From: Prevotellaceae bacterium
GTDB taxonomy: Bacteria > Bacteroidota > Bacteroidia > Bacteroidales > Bacteroidaceae
DNA length: 38,726 nucleotides
Reading direction: 5' to 3'
NCBI GenBank assembly: GCA_019420585.1
Contig: JAHZGX010000018.1
Coordinates: forward strand, 1-38,726
In this document: positions 25,886 through 34,043 of the stretch, one piece after another
Layout of the letters: each line of letters starts with the position of its first letter
Position numbering within the stretch: position 1 is the first letter of the stretch
Made by a program: the position numbers and the translations under genes
Notes under the pieces: generated by a model
What the model was told of the DNA's origin: nothing
Databases searched by the model: none
Seen by the model: the letters and a program-made list of their open reading frames with translations, nothing else

Positions 25886-26304
25886 CAAGAAAAGCCATTA
25901 ACTTTTTGGAAACCCAATACACGCCACCTTACAAGAACAGGACGTTTGTTCACCGGAAAGACATTCTTCTTCATGAATCTATTCACGGGGAACCTGGTAT
26001 TGGAAGACAAGATTTCCAAAAATATTTAACAGCTCAAATATACGAGGAGTCTCTTCGCGTACGCTGTATCACGCATATTATTTTTCCAACTAGAAAAAAA
26101 TATTTCTCTAACTGGAAAATTATTTTTTTCTAGTTAGGCAGTTTTTTGTTTCTAACTGCAAGAATCCCCTTCAAGCAGACCATTGGGAAAAATAATTACA
26201 GGATTTGATGGTTAGGCAATCATCACTCCATTCCCGCTGAGCCGATTTCCGGGGCACCCATTTCCCAAACTCACGCATTTGCCTCTTTTTGTTCCCTTTA
26301 GCCA
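25886..26304. other. non-coding stretch between divergent accessory genes
   Basis: AT-rich in its middle. It carries copy B of the dispersed element (26086-26147). A 75-codon open frame (from 25906) can start only at TTG, has no ribosome site and runs into the repeat, so I do not call it a gene. Nothing else recognisable was seen. Confidence 0.5.
26086..26147. repeat. dispersed CCAACTGGAAAAA element, copy B
   Basis: CCAACTAGAAAAAA, then CTAACTGGAAAA, then the inverted TTTTTTTCTAGTTAGG and a T run: the same direct-direct-inverted layout as at 17950-18010, with near-equal length (about 60 bases). Both copies sit in divergent intergenic regions upstream of exported cysteine protease genes. Confidence 0.6.
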
Positions 26305-26335
26305 TTGTGCAATTCACAAATAAATCCTAATTTTG
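26305..26335 (+). promoter_or_regulatory. C10 protease promoter
   Basis: TTGT (26305-26308), exactly 19 bases, then TAATTTTG (26328-26335): near-consensus. The predicted start near 26340 leaves a leader of about 370 bases before the protease ATG. Confidence 0.65.
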
Positions 26336-26425
26336 CCACCGCAGGCCGATTCGCAGAAGCCCCGGTCCGGGGTCAAGTGGGAAGGGATGCAATGAACTTA
26401 CAATAAGAAAGCGTTTATCCGCGCT

Positions 26426-26657
26426 GGTTCTTGACGTTCTGAAATTCTCGCAAAGTTTCATTTAGAGTCAAGGATTAAGCAACGGTAGATGCCCGTGGAT
26501 ATGTAATTACGTCATATCCGGCACGGTATTTCGCAAGAAGTACGGCCGGATACATTGATTGCATATACAAGCGTGGGCTTCTGCGTTGCCGTCCGACTCT
26601 AAAAGGCAATGCGAGAAGCCTCAGAACGTAGGACGGTGACAGATACAGATTCCTACG
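26426..26657 (+). promoter_or_regulatory. structured 5' leader RNA of the C10 protease gene (candidate cis-regulatory RNA)
   Basis: Three consecutive stems can be drawn by eye. P1 pairs 26426-26435 with 26467-26476 (CTTGAC/GTCAAG plus wobbles). P2 spans 26499-26566: 9, 8 and 7 base pairs with small internal loops, capped by the GNRA tetraloop GCAA at 26533-26536. P3 pairs GGCTTCT and GCGTTGCC (26576-26590) with 26605-26620, with one bulged G and a 14-base loop. The loop bases GTCC (26591-26594) can pair with GGAC (26631-26634). The same bases also belong to a 7-base hairpin CGTAGGA/TCCTACG (26627-26633 and 26651-26657) followed by CTTTTCCATTTTC. The two pairings exclude each other. No reading frame of note lies here. 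That it is an RNA switch is inference. Confidence 0.55.
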
Positions 26658-26712
26658 CTTTTCCATTTTCAACCAACAGCCAACGAGAGGAAGACCGCGG
26701 CACCGTGACAAG

Positions 26713-29508
26713 ATGCGTAACCTGACTACATTTATCCTCTTCCTGTTGGCCTTCACTGCCAACGCCCGACAGATTTCTCCCGATGAGGCCGCAGCCATTG
26801 CATCGGACTTCCTCAACTCATCATCACTGCAGATTGCGAACGCCAGGCGCATAGGCGTGAAGCGTGCCAGGGCAAAATCGGACACCGATGGCAAGTTCAC
26901 TTCTCCTTATTACGTCTTCAATGGTGAGGGCAACCAGGGCTTTGTGATAATCTCCGGCGACGACAGGGCAAAGAAGATACTCGGCTATTCCGATGCCGGC
27001 AACTTCGACTTCGACAATCTCCCGCCGCAACTTGCCGCCATGCTTGACCAGTATGCCGAACAGATTGCCTCGCTCCCCGAATCGGCTGCGGCAGACCCGT
27101 CATGGAGCGCTCCTCCCCGCGATGCCTCCACCGAGGAAGGCAAACTCCTTGAAACTGCCAACTGGGGACAAGGCTATCCCTACAATGCCCAGTGTCCTGT
27201 AATTGATGGCGTGCAATGCCCTACCGGCTGTGTGGCCACTGCTATGGCTATTGTGATGAAATACCATAATTGGCCGGAGGAAGGTCGTGGTTTTTATGAC
27301 CCACACGTTGATGAGTACATATATGTAGATGATATTCCAATATGGGAAGATTGTACCCCACTTTTACCCTATGATTTCAATGGGTTCAGATTCAAATGGG
27401 ATTCCATGGATAATAATTCAGTTGCCAGAACTATGTTGGCTATAGGAAGAGTTTTAGCTACCAGATATAAAAAAGAGGAAAGCGGTGCAAGAATATATCC
27501 CATAGCAGCAAAGTTGCATCATTTTTTTCGCTATTCAAGCAATTGCCAATTGCTTATGAGAAGTAAATGGACTGCAAATGAATGGTTCTCAATAATAAAA
27601 TCTCAATTAGACAGAGGGTATCCAATAATTTACTTCACAGAAGGCAGCCATGCATTTGTCTGTGATGGCTATAAAGGTAGAAATTATTTCCATTTTAATT
27701 TTGGATGGGATGGATTTAATAATGGCTACTACTTGTTAGATGAAAATCTTCCAACAATAGCAAACCCCAACCAAGATACAGGAATGATTATTAATATTAT
27801 TCCCTCTGAGGATGACAAGGACGTTCCGTTGTTTACAGATCCTGGCTACATTCAGGAACCTTCATTGGTGGGGTATCAACCGGGGCAATTATATATTATT
27901 CGTAATGAAGTAGATCTCTCAAAGTGTTATTCGTCCGAATTTCATCTATATTCCCCTGAGAAATTTAAGGGCGAAATAGCTCTTGTCTCATGTGATAAAG
28001 ATGGTAACATTAAGGACATCCTTTCTTCATTGCCTATTGATACAGAAATCGAACCTTTATTTAGAGAAAGGTTTCAGTTTAAAGAATTCTCTATAAGCAA
28101 TGTCGCTAAAGAGGATAATTTTATGCTTGTCTATCGTAATTCAGGCAATTGGCATAGGATTCCTGGGACTTTAGAGGCTTCAACTTTGATACCAAACGAT
28201 GGCTATATGCCGTTTGTCAACCTAAAGTGGAACGTTGACCCTCGTATAAATTTGAGTATAAGCAACTATGAGTTACCTCCATATATAAATACTGATTTGA
28301 GTAATGGCTTTCCTGAGAAGATGATAAAAGGAACCCGACTCTATTTTTTAGCAAAGATTCCACATGGGAAACAAGCATACGTGCATATATCATCCCAAGA
28401 CGACATAGAAAAAGATCCCACATCTGGATTCCACTGCGGTCGCCTCCATGATAATCCTGAGATTATGGAATTTAATTTAAATTGCTCTGTAGATCGCGCT
28501 GTTACAATAAAAATCATCTCAGAAAGGGAAGATTCTTTGATAGTAAATAACGATTCTGATGATGACACGTACTTTGATAATTGGCCGATAGAGGACTTTG
28601 AACGCATAAAATATGCGAAATTTAATGGTCATATCGGATCTCATGAACATGCATTTCTTACTAACTGGGCTTTTGGTCTAAAAACATTAGACTATAGCGA
28701 AGCCAATTATACATCTGAAACATTTCCGGAATATGGATCAGTTGAATATTTACAATATCTTACTGAAATACAATATCCCAAAAACACAAAGCGAATACTT
28801 GGGGCATATACTTATCAGATGTCACAACTTACCACTTTTGTACTTCCCGAAGGTGTTCAAGAAATTGACGGTCCATTTTTGTATGGCAGGAAGCCCCGAA
28901 TAATGGTATGCAAAGCCATAAATCCACCACAACTCATAGGAGATATTTTTGATTGGTGGGGTGGCAACAGCGCGGCTACTTCAACATTAATTGTTCCTAA
29001 AGGGGCTGGACATTTATATAAAAATGCAGACCAATGGTGCTTATTTGGAACAATCATAGAATATGAAGGCGATTGGAGAAATTATGTGCCAATCCTGGCT
29101 GAGTCACTGACACTCAGCCCTGACAGTTGGAGTGGAACAGAAGGTGAGACCTTCCAAATCACGGCTACGGTGATGCCGGATAATGCCACGGACAAGACCA
29201 TTGAATGGACTACGAGCGATGCTGCGGTTGCGACCGTTGACAGTGACGGGGTGGTGTCGGTACTGAAAGCAGGTTCGTGCGTGATAACGGCATCAACCGT
29301 TGATGGCTCAGGCGTGAGTGCCGAATGTATCATAACCGGCGCATCGGGAATAGACAGCATGTTTGCCGACGGCGTGAAGGTTGACGTCTACAATGCCAAC
29401 GGCGTGCTGCTGAAACGCGGATGTGGCAAGACGGAACTAAAGTCGCTTGCACCGGGAGTTTACATTGTCCGCGACAAGAAAAAGGCCAAGACAATAATAA
29501 TTTATTAG
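26713..29508 (+). CDS. secreted C10 family (streptopain/SpeB-like) cysteine protease with LRR, Ig-like and C-terminal sorting-type regions
   Basis: A 931-residue secreted protease. Order: signal peptide (1-19); Spi-type inhibitory propeptide (about 20-130); C10 catalytic domain with C173 (CPTGCVATAMA), H313 (EGSHAFVCDGY) and the FGWDG motif; an unassigned middle; BspA-like leucine-rich repeats (about 630-780; LTTFVLPEGVQEI); a bacterial Ig-like group 2 domain (about 795-875; DATVMP-type ITATVMPDNATDKTIEW); and a C-terminal segment resembling a type IX secretion sorting domain (VDVYNANGVLLKRG, PGVYIVRDKKK). Base composition is sharply uneven: GC-rich up to about 27255, AT-rich to about 29088, then GC-rich again. 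It has its own promoter and a long structured leader. Substrates are unknown; relatives degrade host proteins. Confidence 0.88.
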   Translation: MRNLTTFILFLLAFTANARQISPDEAAAIASDFLNSSSLQIANARRIGVKRARAKSDTDGKFTSPYYVFNGEGNQGFVIISGDDRAKKILGYSDAGNFDFDNLPPQLAAMLDQYAEQIASLPESAAADPSWSAPPRDASTEEGKLLETANWGQGYPYNAQCPVIDGVQCPTGCVATAMAIVMKYHNWPEEGRGFYDPHVDEYIYVDDIPIWEDCTPLLPYDFNGFRFKWDSMDNNSVARTMLAIGRVLATRYKKEESGARIYPIAAKLHHFFRYSSNCQLLMRSKWTANEWFSIIKSQLDRGYPIIYFTEGSHAFVCDGYKGRNYFHFNFGWDGFNNGYYLLDENLPTIANPNQDTGMIINIIPSEDDKDVPLFTDPGYIQEPSLVGYQPGQLYIIRNEVDLSKCYSSEFHLYSPEKFKGEIALVSCDKDGNIKDILSSLPIDTEIEPLFRERFQFKEFSISNVAKEDNFMLVYRNSGNWHRIPGTLEASTLIPNDGYMPFVNLKWNVDPRINLSISNYELPPYINTDLSNGFPEKMIKGTRLYFLAKIPHGKQAYVHISSQDDIEKDPTSGFHCGRLHDNPEIMEFNLNCSVDRAVTIKIISEREDSLIVNNDSDDDTYFDNWPIEDFERIKYAKFNGHIGSHEHAFLTNWAFGLKTLDYSEANYTSETFPEYGSVEYLQYLTEIQYPKNTKRILGAYTYQMSQLTTFVLPEGVQEIDGPFLYGRKPRIMVCKAINPPQLIGDIFDWWGGNSAATSTLIVPKGAGHLYKNADQWCLFGTIIEYEGDWRNYVPILAESLTLSPDSWSGTEGETFQITATVMPDNATDKTIEWTTSDAAVATVDSDGVVSVLKAGSCVITASTVDGSGVSAECIITGASGIDSMFADGVKVDVYNANGVLLKRGCGKTELKSLAPGVYIVRDKKKAKTIIIY

Positions 29509-29600
29509 GTTCCGGCATAGCAACAACCGGGTCACTTCATGGCATTGAACACCCATGCAGGACAACGTGCCCACGACTTTCAAAAACGCCTCGCCATAGA

Positions 29601-29657
29601 GTGACAGATGACGGATAAAAGTTTGCAGAAGCAGTATTTTTGTCTGTCATCTGTCAC
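29601..29657 (+). terminator. 12-base inverted repeat after the C10 protease gene
   Basis: GTGACAGATGAC (29601-29612) and its exact complement (29646-29657) flank a 33-base loop containing a T run. It lies 93 bases past the stop. It may end the transcript or be a palindromic intergenic repeat. Confidence 0.5.
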
Positions 29658-29685
29658 CTCCCGCACAGACTTTGCCTCCTCCCAC

Positions 29686-29744
29686 AAGTGACTTGGTTAC
29701 TACCCTCAAATGACTTGGTTACTACCCTTAAGTGACTTAGTAAA
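29686..29744. repeat. 22-base tandem repeat, 2.5 units
   Basis: AAGTGACTTGGTTACTACCC at 29686, an almost identical unit at 29708 and a partial third at 29730 (AAGTGACTTAGTAA). Non-coding. The rest of 29509-29892 shows no gene. Confidence 0.7.
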
Positions 29745-29892
29745 TGCAACAAGACAACCTACCGGGCAGCATGGTCAGCAAGCATGCCCCGGTCATAACC
29801 GGTTATAGATATACGCAATAACATTCCAGCCGCCATACTTTCTAAAAATATGGCATTCACAACAGGTTGTTGGAAAATACCTGGCTTGAAAT

Positions 29893-29923
29893 TTTGCATT
29901 ATGCTACAAAAATATTATGTTTG
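29893..29923 (+). promoter_or_regulatory. promoter in front of the decayed ATPase gene
   Basis: TTTG (29893-29896), 19 bases, TATGTTTG (29916-29923): a full consensus match. An 8-base inverted repeat ATTATGCT/AGCATAAT (29898-29905, 29927-29934) brackets the -7 box and could be an operator. Confidence 0.55.
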
Positions 29924-29945
29924 CAGAGCATAATAGGCGCAGAGC

Positions 29946-30231
29946 ATGAAATTCGTTGATAGAATAGAAGAAACAGCACGGCTGAGGGACGCTCTTTCAA
30001 GAGAAAAGTCCTCGTTGGTCGTAGTGTACGGCCGCAGACGGTTGGGTAAGTCAACGCTTACCAAAAGAGTGCTGTCGGACAGTGATGTATATATTATTGA
30101 ACTAACGAAATAGGATTGGCAAAATCGAAGAACTTATGAGCGACGGATATTTTGATGATGGAGTGATACTCCTATCAAGAAAACAATATACGTCCAACAC
30201 TCCTGACGACAAACAAATTCCAGTATTATAG
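29946..30231 (+). pseudogene. decayed AAA-type ATPase gene (N-terminal remnant plus unrelated-frame tail)
   Basis: The first 55 codons read MKFVDRIEETARLRDAL and continue through a P-loop VVYGRRRLGKST (about 25-37), typical of the N-terminus of archaeal-type/DUF234 ATPases common in Bacteroidetes (normally about 370 residues). A TAG at 30111-30113 then ends it. In the next frame a second open stretch, 30106-30231, encodes KIEELMSDGYFDDGVILLSR and ends at TAG; I do not recognise it. The likely history is an internal deletion joining the start of the ATPase to the end of another or the same locus. The promoter is intact. A short functional peptide cannot be excluded but is unlikely. Confidence 0.65.
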
Positions 30232-30256
30232 AAGACAAGGGACGTGCACAGGCACA

Positions 30257-32185
30257 TCACTCCCTCACCTTACCCAGCACCAGAAAGCGGCCATCCATGA
30301 GAAGTTCCTCGCGAGCACGCATGTAGTCCATGACCTGCTCCACCTGTATAGGATGCTCTTGGGGAAGGAAAAAACGGTCGGCTTCCAAGGGGACATCCTT
30401 CAGTTTGCTTATGATGGCCTGATGGATGCGATGGAAATCAGCATCGGTCAACTTGCGCTTGCTCTCGGCCAGGCAAACGTCACACACGCCACAGGAATCG
30501 GAACTTTGTTCACCGAAATAGCGAAGCAACATGGTGCTGCGGCACTGGTCGGTGGCAAGCACATACTCCTGCATGGCATGCAGGCGATACTCATAGGCAC
30601 GCTTGCGGTCGGCATAAGAGGAGGCAGGGAAAGTGACATCGGAGCGCTCCGGCCGACGGGTGAGGAAGGTGATGCGAGGCACATGCTTACGGGGAATGTA
30701 ACTGATTGCGCCACGCTTGGCATAGTCGGCCAGGCAATGATAGACATCATCTACGCTCAAACCGGTCTCGGAACCCACCAAATCCTCGTCAATGAACACA
30801 TAATCAACAAATATGCCGCCGTAATTGCGCAGCAGGGAAACGAAGACCGGCTCACTGCGGGCATCGAGTTGGTGGAGCAATTCAGCGCGGGTGGCCGAAA
30901 TGCGCACACGGCTCTGTCCGTCCTCGGCATCACGATAAGAGATGTAACCGGCATTGTCGAGAATGGCAAGAGCGCTTGTGAGCATAAGCGGGTGATAATG
31001 GAAAAGATGACAGAACCTGGCTACATTAAACTCCCGAGTTACCTGCCAGCCGTCACCCACGGCCAACTGGAAATAGCAGCAGATGTCCTCATAGACGTTG
31101 CGGATGTAATCCTCCTTGGGATAACGCATGCCCACACGCCTATAAGAATAGTCAAGTTCACGGCCATCAAGAATGATGACACTGCGTGCAGGCTTGCCAT
31201 CACGGCCGGCACGGCCGGCCTCCTGGAAATATTCCTCGATACTGTCGGGGATGTCCATGTGAACCACCAGCCGCACATCAGGCTTGTCAATGCCCATGCC
31301 AAAGGCACTGGTGGCTATCATGACACGCACCTTGTCCTGCACCCACAGTGCCTGCCGCTCGTCCTTCTCGGGATGGGAAAGTCCCGCATGGAAAAATGCA
31401 CAGGTGTATCCCCAGGAAGCAAGCGTGGCAGAAAGATCCTCGCACTCCTGTCTGCTTCGGCGGTAAATGATGCAAGAGCCGGAATCGGACTCAAGCACAT
31501 GGCGCAGTCCCACCATGCGGGAATCGGCATAAAGCACCTGATAAGCAAGGTTGGAACGACGGAAACTCATGCGGAACACATTCGGCGCACGGAAAAGGAG
31601 CACACGCTGGATGTCACGCGCAACCTCAGGAGTGGCCGTTGCCGTCAGTGCAAGAATGGGACAAGAGGGCTTCATCTGCCTCAACCGGGCAATCTGCAGA
31701 TAAGAAGGACGGAAGTCATGTCCCCACTGGCTGATGCAATGTGCCTCGTCTACCGTGATGAAACTGACCTCCATGTGCCTCAACTTGGCCATGAAGAGTT
31801 CGGAAGAGAGGCGTTCGGGAGACACATAGAGAAACTTATAGAAGCCAAACACGCAGTTGTCCAGCACCGTAAGCATCTCCTCATGACTCAGTCCCGAATG
31901 GATTGCAGCCGCACGTATGTGCCTCTTGCGCAGGTTAGCCACCTGGTCCTTCATCAAGGCCAGCAGAGGCGTGACCACAATGCAAAGTCCCTCCATGACC
32001 ATGGCCGGCACCTGGAAAGCAATACTTTTGCCACCGCCCGTAGGCATCAGGCCAAGCGTATCCTGCCCGCTGCCGATGCTCTCTATAATGTCACGCTGGA
32101 TGCCTCGGAACTCCGTATGCCCCCAGTACTTCCTGAGAGCCTCCAAGTAACGGTCTTTGGCCGGGACTGGCTGTTGGGCTGCCAT
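30257..32185 (-). CDS. RecQ-family ATP-dependent DNA helicase (short form)
   Basis: Second RecQ-type helicase in the window, 642 residues. Seen: Walker A MPTGGGKS (47-54), DEAH at 146-149, ATAT motif, RAGRDG arginine-finger region, and the zinc-binding CRSTMLLRYFGE...CGVCDVC. It lacks the HRDC domain of the RecQ at 206-2383 and has a different C-terminal tail. It lies 78 bases downstream of recJ on the same strand; RecQ helicase and RecJ exonuclease act together at stalled forks and in RecF-type recombination, so co-expression makes sense. Confidence 0.95.
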   Translation of the reverse strand: MAAQQPVPAKDRYLEALRKYWGHTEFRGIQRDIIESIGSGQDTLGLMPTGGGKSIAFQVPAMVMEGLCIVVTPLLALMKDQVANLRKRHIRAAAIHSGLSHEEMLTVLDNCVFGFYKFLYVSPERLSSELFMAKLRHMEVSFITVDEAHCISQWGHDFRPSYLQIARLRQMKPSCPILALTATATPEVARDIQRVLLFRAPNVFRMSFRRSNLAYQVLYADSRMVGLRHVLESDSGSCIIYRRSRQECEDLSATLASWGYTCAFFHAGLSHPEKDERQALWVQDKVRVMIATSAFGMGIDKPDVRLVVHMDIPDSIEEYFQEAGRAGRDGKPARSVIILDGRELDYSYRRVGMRYPKEDYIRNVYEDICCYFQLAVGDGWQVTREFNVARFCHLFHYHPLMLTSALAILDNAGYISYRDAEDGQSRVRISATRAELLHQLDARSEPVFVSLLRNYGGIFVDYVFIDEDLVGSETGLSVDDVYHCLADYAKRGAISYIPRKHVPRITFLTRRPERSDVTFPASSYADRKRAYEYRLHAMQEYVLATDQCRSTMLLRYFGEQSSDSCGVCDVCLAESKRKLTDADFHRIHQAIISKLKDVPLEADRFFLPQEHPIQVEQVMDYMRAREELLMDGRFLVLGKVRE

Positions 32186-32263
32186 AAATTGGATTCTTAA
32201 TGGGTCAATGAAGGAATGCGTGCCTTGGAAAAAAAGGAATCAGCAAACACAAAGATGCTTGCG

Positions 32264-33988
32264 TCATTCCCGCTCCACGGGGCGTATGTCCTCTATCTGG
32301 AGTTGCACATCACCCCGCTTGTAAGTATTCTCCTCTATGGTGTAGACAATATCGAAAGCCTGCTTTGTCTTGATGTACCGTGCCTGCGAACTCTGCCCGA
32401 AGGCAATGCCGTTCATCACGTTGTTGCTCTTGCTGTCAACAAGTTCCAACTTGATGTGCTCCTGGTCACGTCCCACCACCTTGCTGGTTCCGTAGTCGTA
32501 GACACACTTGGTGCAGAACACGGGCTTGGGGTTCTCCGGGCCGTAGGGAGCAAACTTCTTCAGGTCGGCAAAGAACTTGCGGTTGATGTCGCGGAAATTG
32601 ATGAGTGCATCCACAGTTATCGTGGCACAAGTTTGCTCCGGCAGTATATGCGACTCCACATAAGCCTCGAAGCGGCGACGGAACTCCGGCACGTTCTCCA
32701 CCTTCATGCTCAGCCCTGCCGCATAAGTGTGCCCGCCGAAGTTCTCCAGCAGGTCACGGCAATAGGCCACTGCCTTATACACGTCAAAGCCAGGAACAGA
32801 GCGTGCCGACCCCGTGGCCATGTCATCGGTACAGGTCAGCACAACCGAAGGACGGTGGTAAATCTCCGTCAGGCGTGAAGCCACAATGCCGATGATGCCC
32901 CTGTGCCATTCCTCACTGTAAAGCACTATGGCCTTGTGCTTGTGCTGCAGGTCAAGGGTCTCCACAATGTGGTTGGCCTGCTCCGTCATCGATTTGTCCA
33001 GGTCCTTGCGCTGCTCGTTATAGAAATTTATCCTCTCGGCCAACTGCCTGGCCACCTTGTAATTCTTCTCCACCAGAAGCGAGACGGCCTCCTTGCCATT
33101 CTGCATGCGCCCGCTGGCATTGATGCGCGGCCCTATCTTGAAGATGATGTTGCTGAGAGAGATTTCCCTATCGGCCAAGCCACACACTTCCATCAACGCC
33201 TTCACACCAGTACTGGGTGCCGAATTGAGCTGGCGAAGTCCATGGCAAGCCAATATACGGTTCTCACCCATAATGGGTACGATGTCCGATGCTATGCTGA
33301 TGGCACAAAGGTCAAGCAAGGGAACCAGTTGGGAGAAGTCGATGCCGTTGTTCATGGCAAACGCCTGCATGAACTTGAAGCCTACGCCACAGCCGCAGAG
33401 ATGCTTATAAGGATAAGTATCATCCTCACGCTTTGCGTTCAGGATGGCCACGGCAGGAGGCAGCACATCGTCAGGCACATGATGGTCACAGATAATGAAA
33501 TCGATGCCACGCTCACGGGCATACGCAATCTCGTCCACAGCCTTGATGCCGCAATCGAGCACGATAACCAGTTTCACACCCGTTTCCGATGCATAGTCCA
33601 CTCCCTTGCGGGATACGCCATAGCCCTCTTCGTTTCGGTCGGGGATGTAATAATCTATGTTGGAATAGTATTGCTGGAGAAACCTGTACACCAGAGCAAC
33701 GGCCGTGCAGCCGTCAACATCATAATCGCCATAGACCAGAATACGCTCTTTACGGCCAAGCGCCGTATTGAGCCGCGCCACGGCCTTGTCCATATCAAGG
33801 AACAGGAAGGGATCAAGGAGTCCGGAAAGTTGCGGCCGGAAAAAAGCCCGTGCTTCCTCTGAAGTATGTATTCCGCGATCCAGCAGGAGTTTGCCAAGCA
33901 CAGGACTGATACCCAAAGACTTTGCTAACTCTGATGCCTTGGTTTCTTGTTCTTCTGAAGGTGCGCTATATTCCCAAACATAATTCAT
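32264..33988 (-). CDS. recJ: single-stranded-DNA-specific 5'-3' exonuclease RecJ
   Basis: DHH-family nuclease that degrades the 5' strand opened by RecQ. Motifs: DYDVDG at 88-93, LDCG at 144-147, CDHH at 167-170, the linker region with GPRINASGR, and a DHHA1 domain with the GGHTYAAG motif in the second half. Its 574 residues are the usual length. A TAACTTTA promoter box ends 7 bases before the ATG, again giving a very short leader. The short RecQ gene follows in the same operon. Confidence 0.96.
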   Translation of the reverse strand: MNYVWEYSAPSEEQETKASELAKSLGISPVLGKLLLDRGIHTSEEARAFFRPQLSGLLDPFLFLDMDKAVARLNTALGRKERILVYGDYDVDGCTAVALVYRFLQQYYSNIDYYIPDRNEEGYGVSRKGVDYASETGVKLVIVLDCGIKAVDEIAYARERGIDFIICDHHVPDDVLPPAVAILNAKREDDTYPYKHLCGCGVGFKFMQAFAMNNGIDFSQLVPLLDLCAISIASDIVPIMGENRILACHGLRQLNSAPSTGVKALMEVCGLADREISLSNIIFKIGPRINASGRMQNGKEAVSLLVEKNYKVARQLAERINFYNEQRKDLDKSMTEQANHIVETLDLQHKHKAIVLYSEEWHRGIIGIVASRLTEIYHRPSVVLTCTDDMATGSARSVPGFDVYKAVAYCRDLLENFGGHTYAAGLSMKVENVPEFRRRFEAYVESHILPEQTCATITVDALINFRDINRKFFADLKKFAPYGPENPKPVFCTKCVYDYGTSKVVGRDQEHIKLELVDSKSNNVMNGIAFGQSSQARYIKTKQAFDIVYTIEENTYKRGDVQLQIEDIRPVERE

Positions 33989-33994
33989 AGTTCG

Positions 33995-34002
33995 TAAAGT
34001 TA
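33995..34002 (-). promoter_or_regulatory. recJ promoter, -7 element
   Basis: TAACTTTA on the minus strand, one base from TAnnTTTG, ends 7 bases before the recJ ATG. Confidence 0.4.
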
Positions 34003-34043
34003 CGACATTTTATCCGAAACTTTCCAACAGCGAACCCTTTTTA

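Noticed and set aside
25906..26133. Small gene of 75 codons between the divergent accessory genes
   Set aside because: It can start only at TTG, has no ribosome site, and its last third is the dispersed repeat element.
26475..26900. 141-codon minus-strand frame overlapping the C10 leader
   Set aside because: It overlaps the folded leader and the protease start on the other strand and has no recognisable domain.
30353..32200. A 615-codon plus-strand frame opposite the short recQ gene
   Set aside because: It lies wholly antisense to strong helicase motifs and shows no domain of its own.
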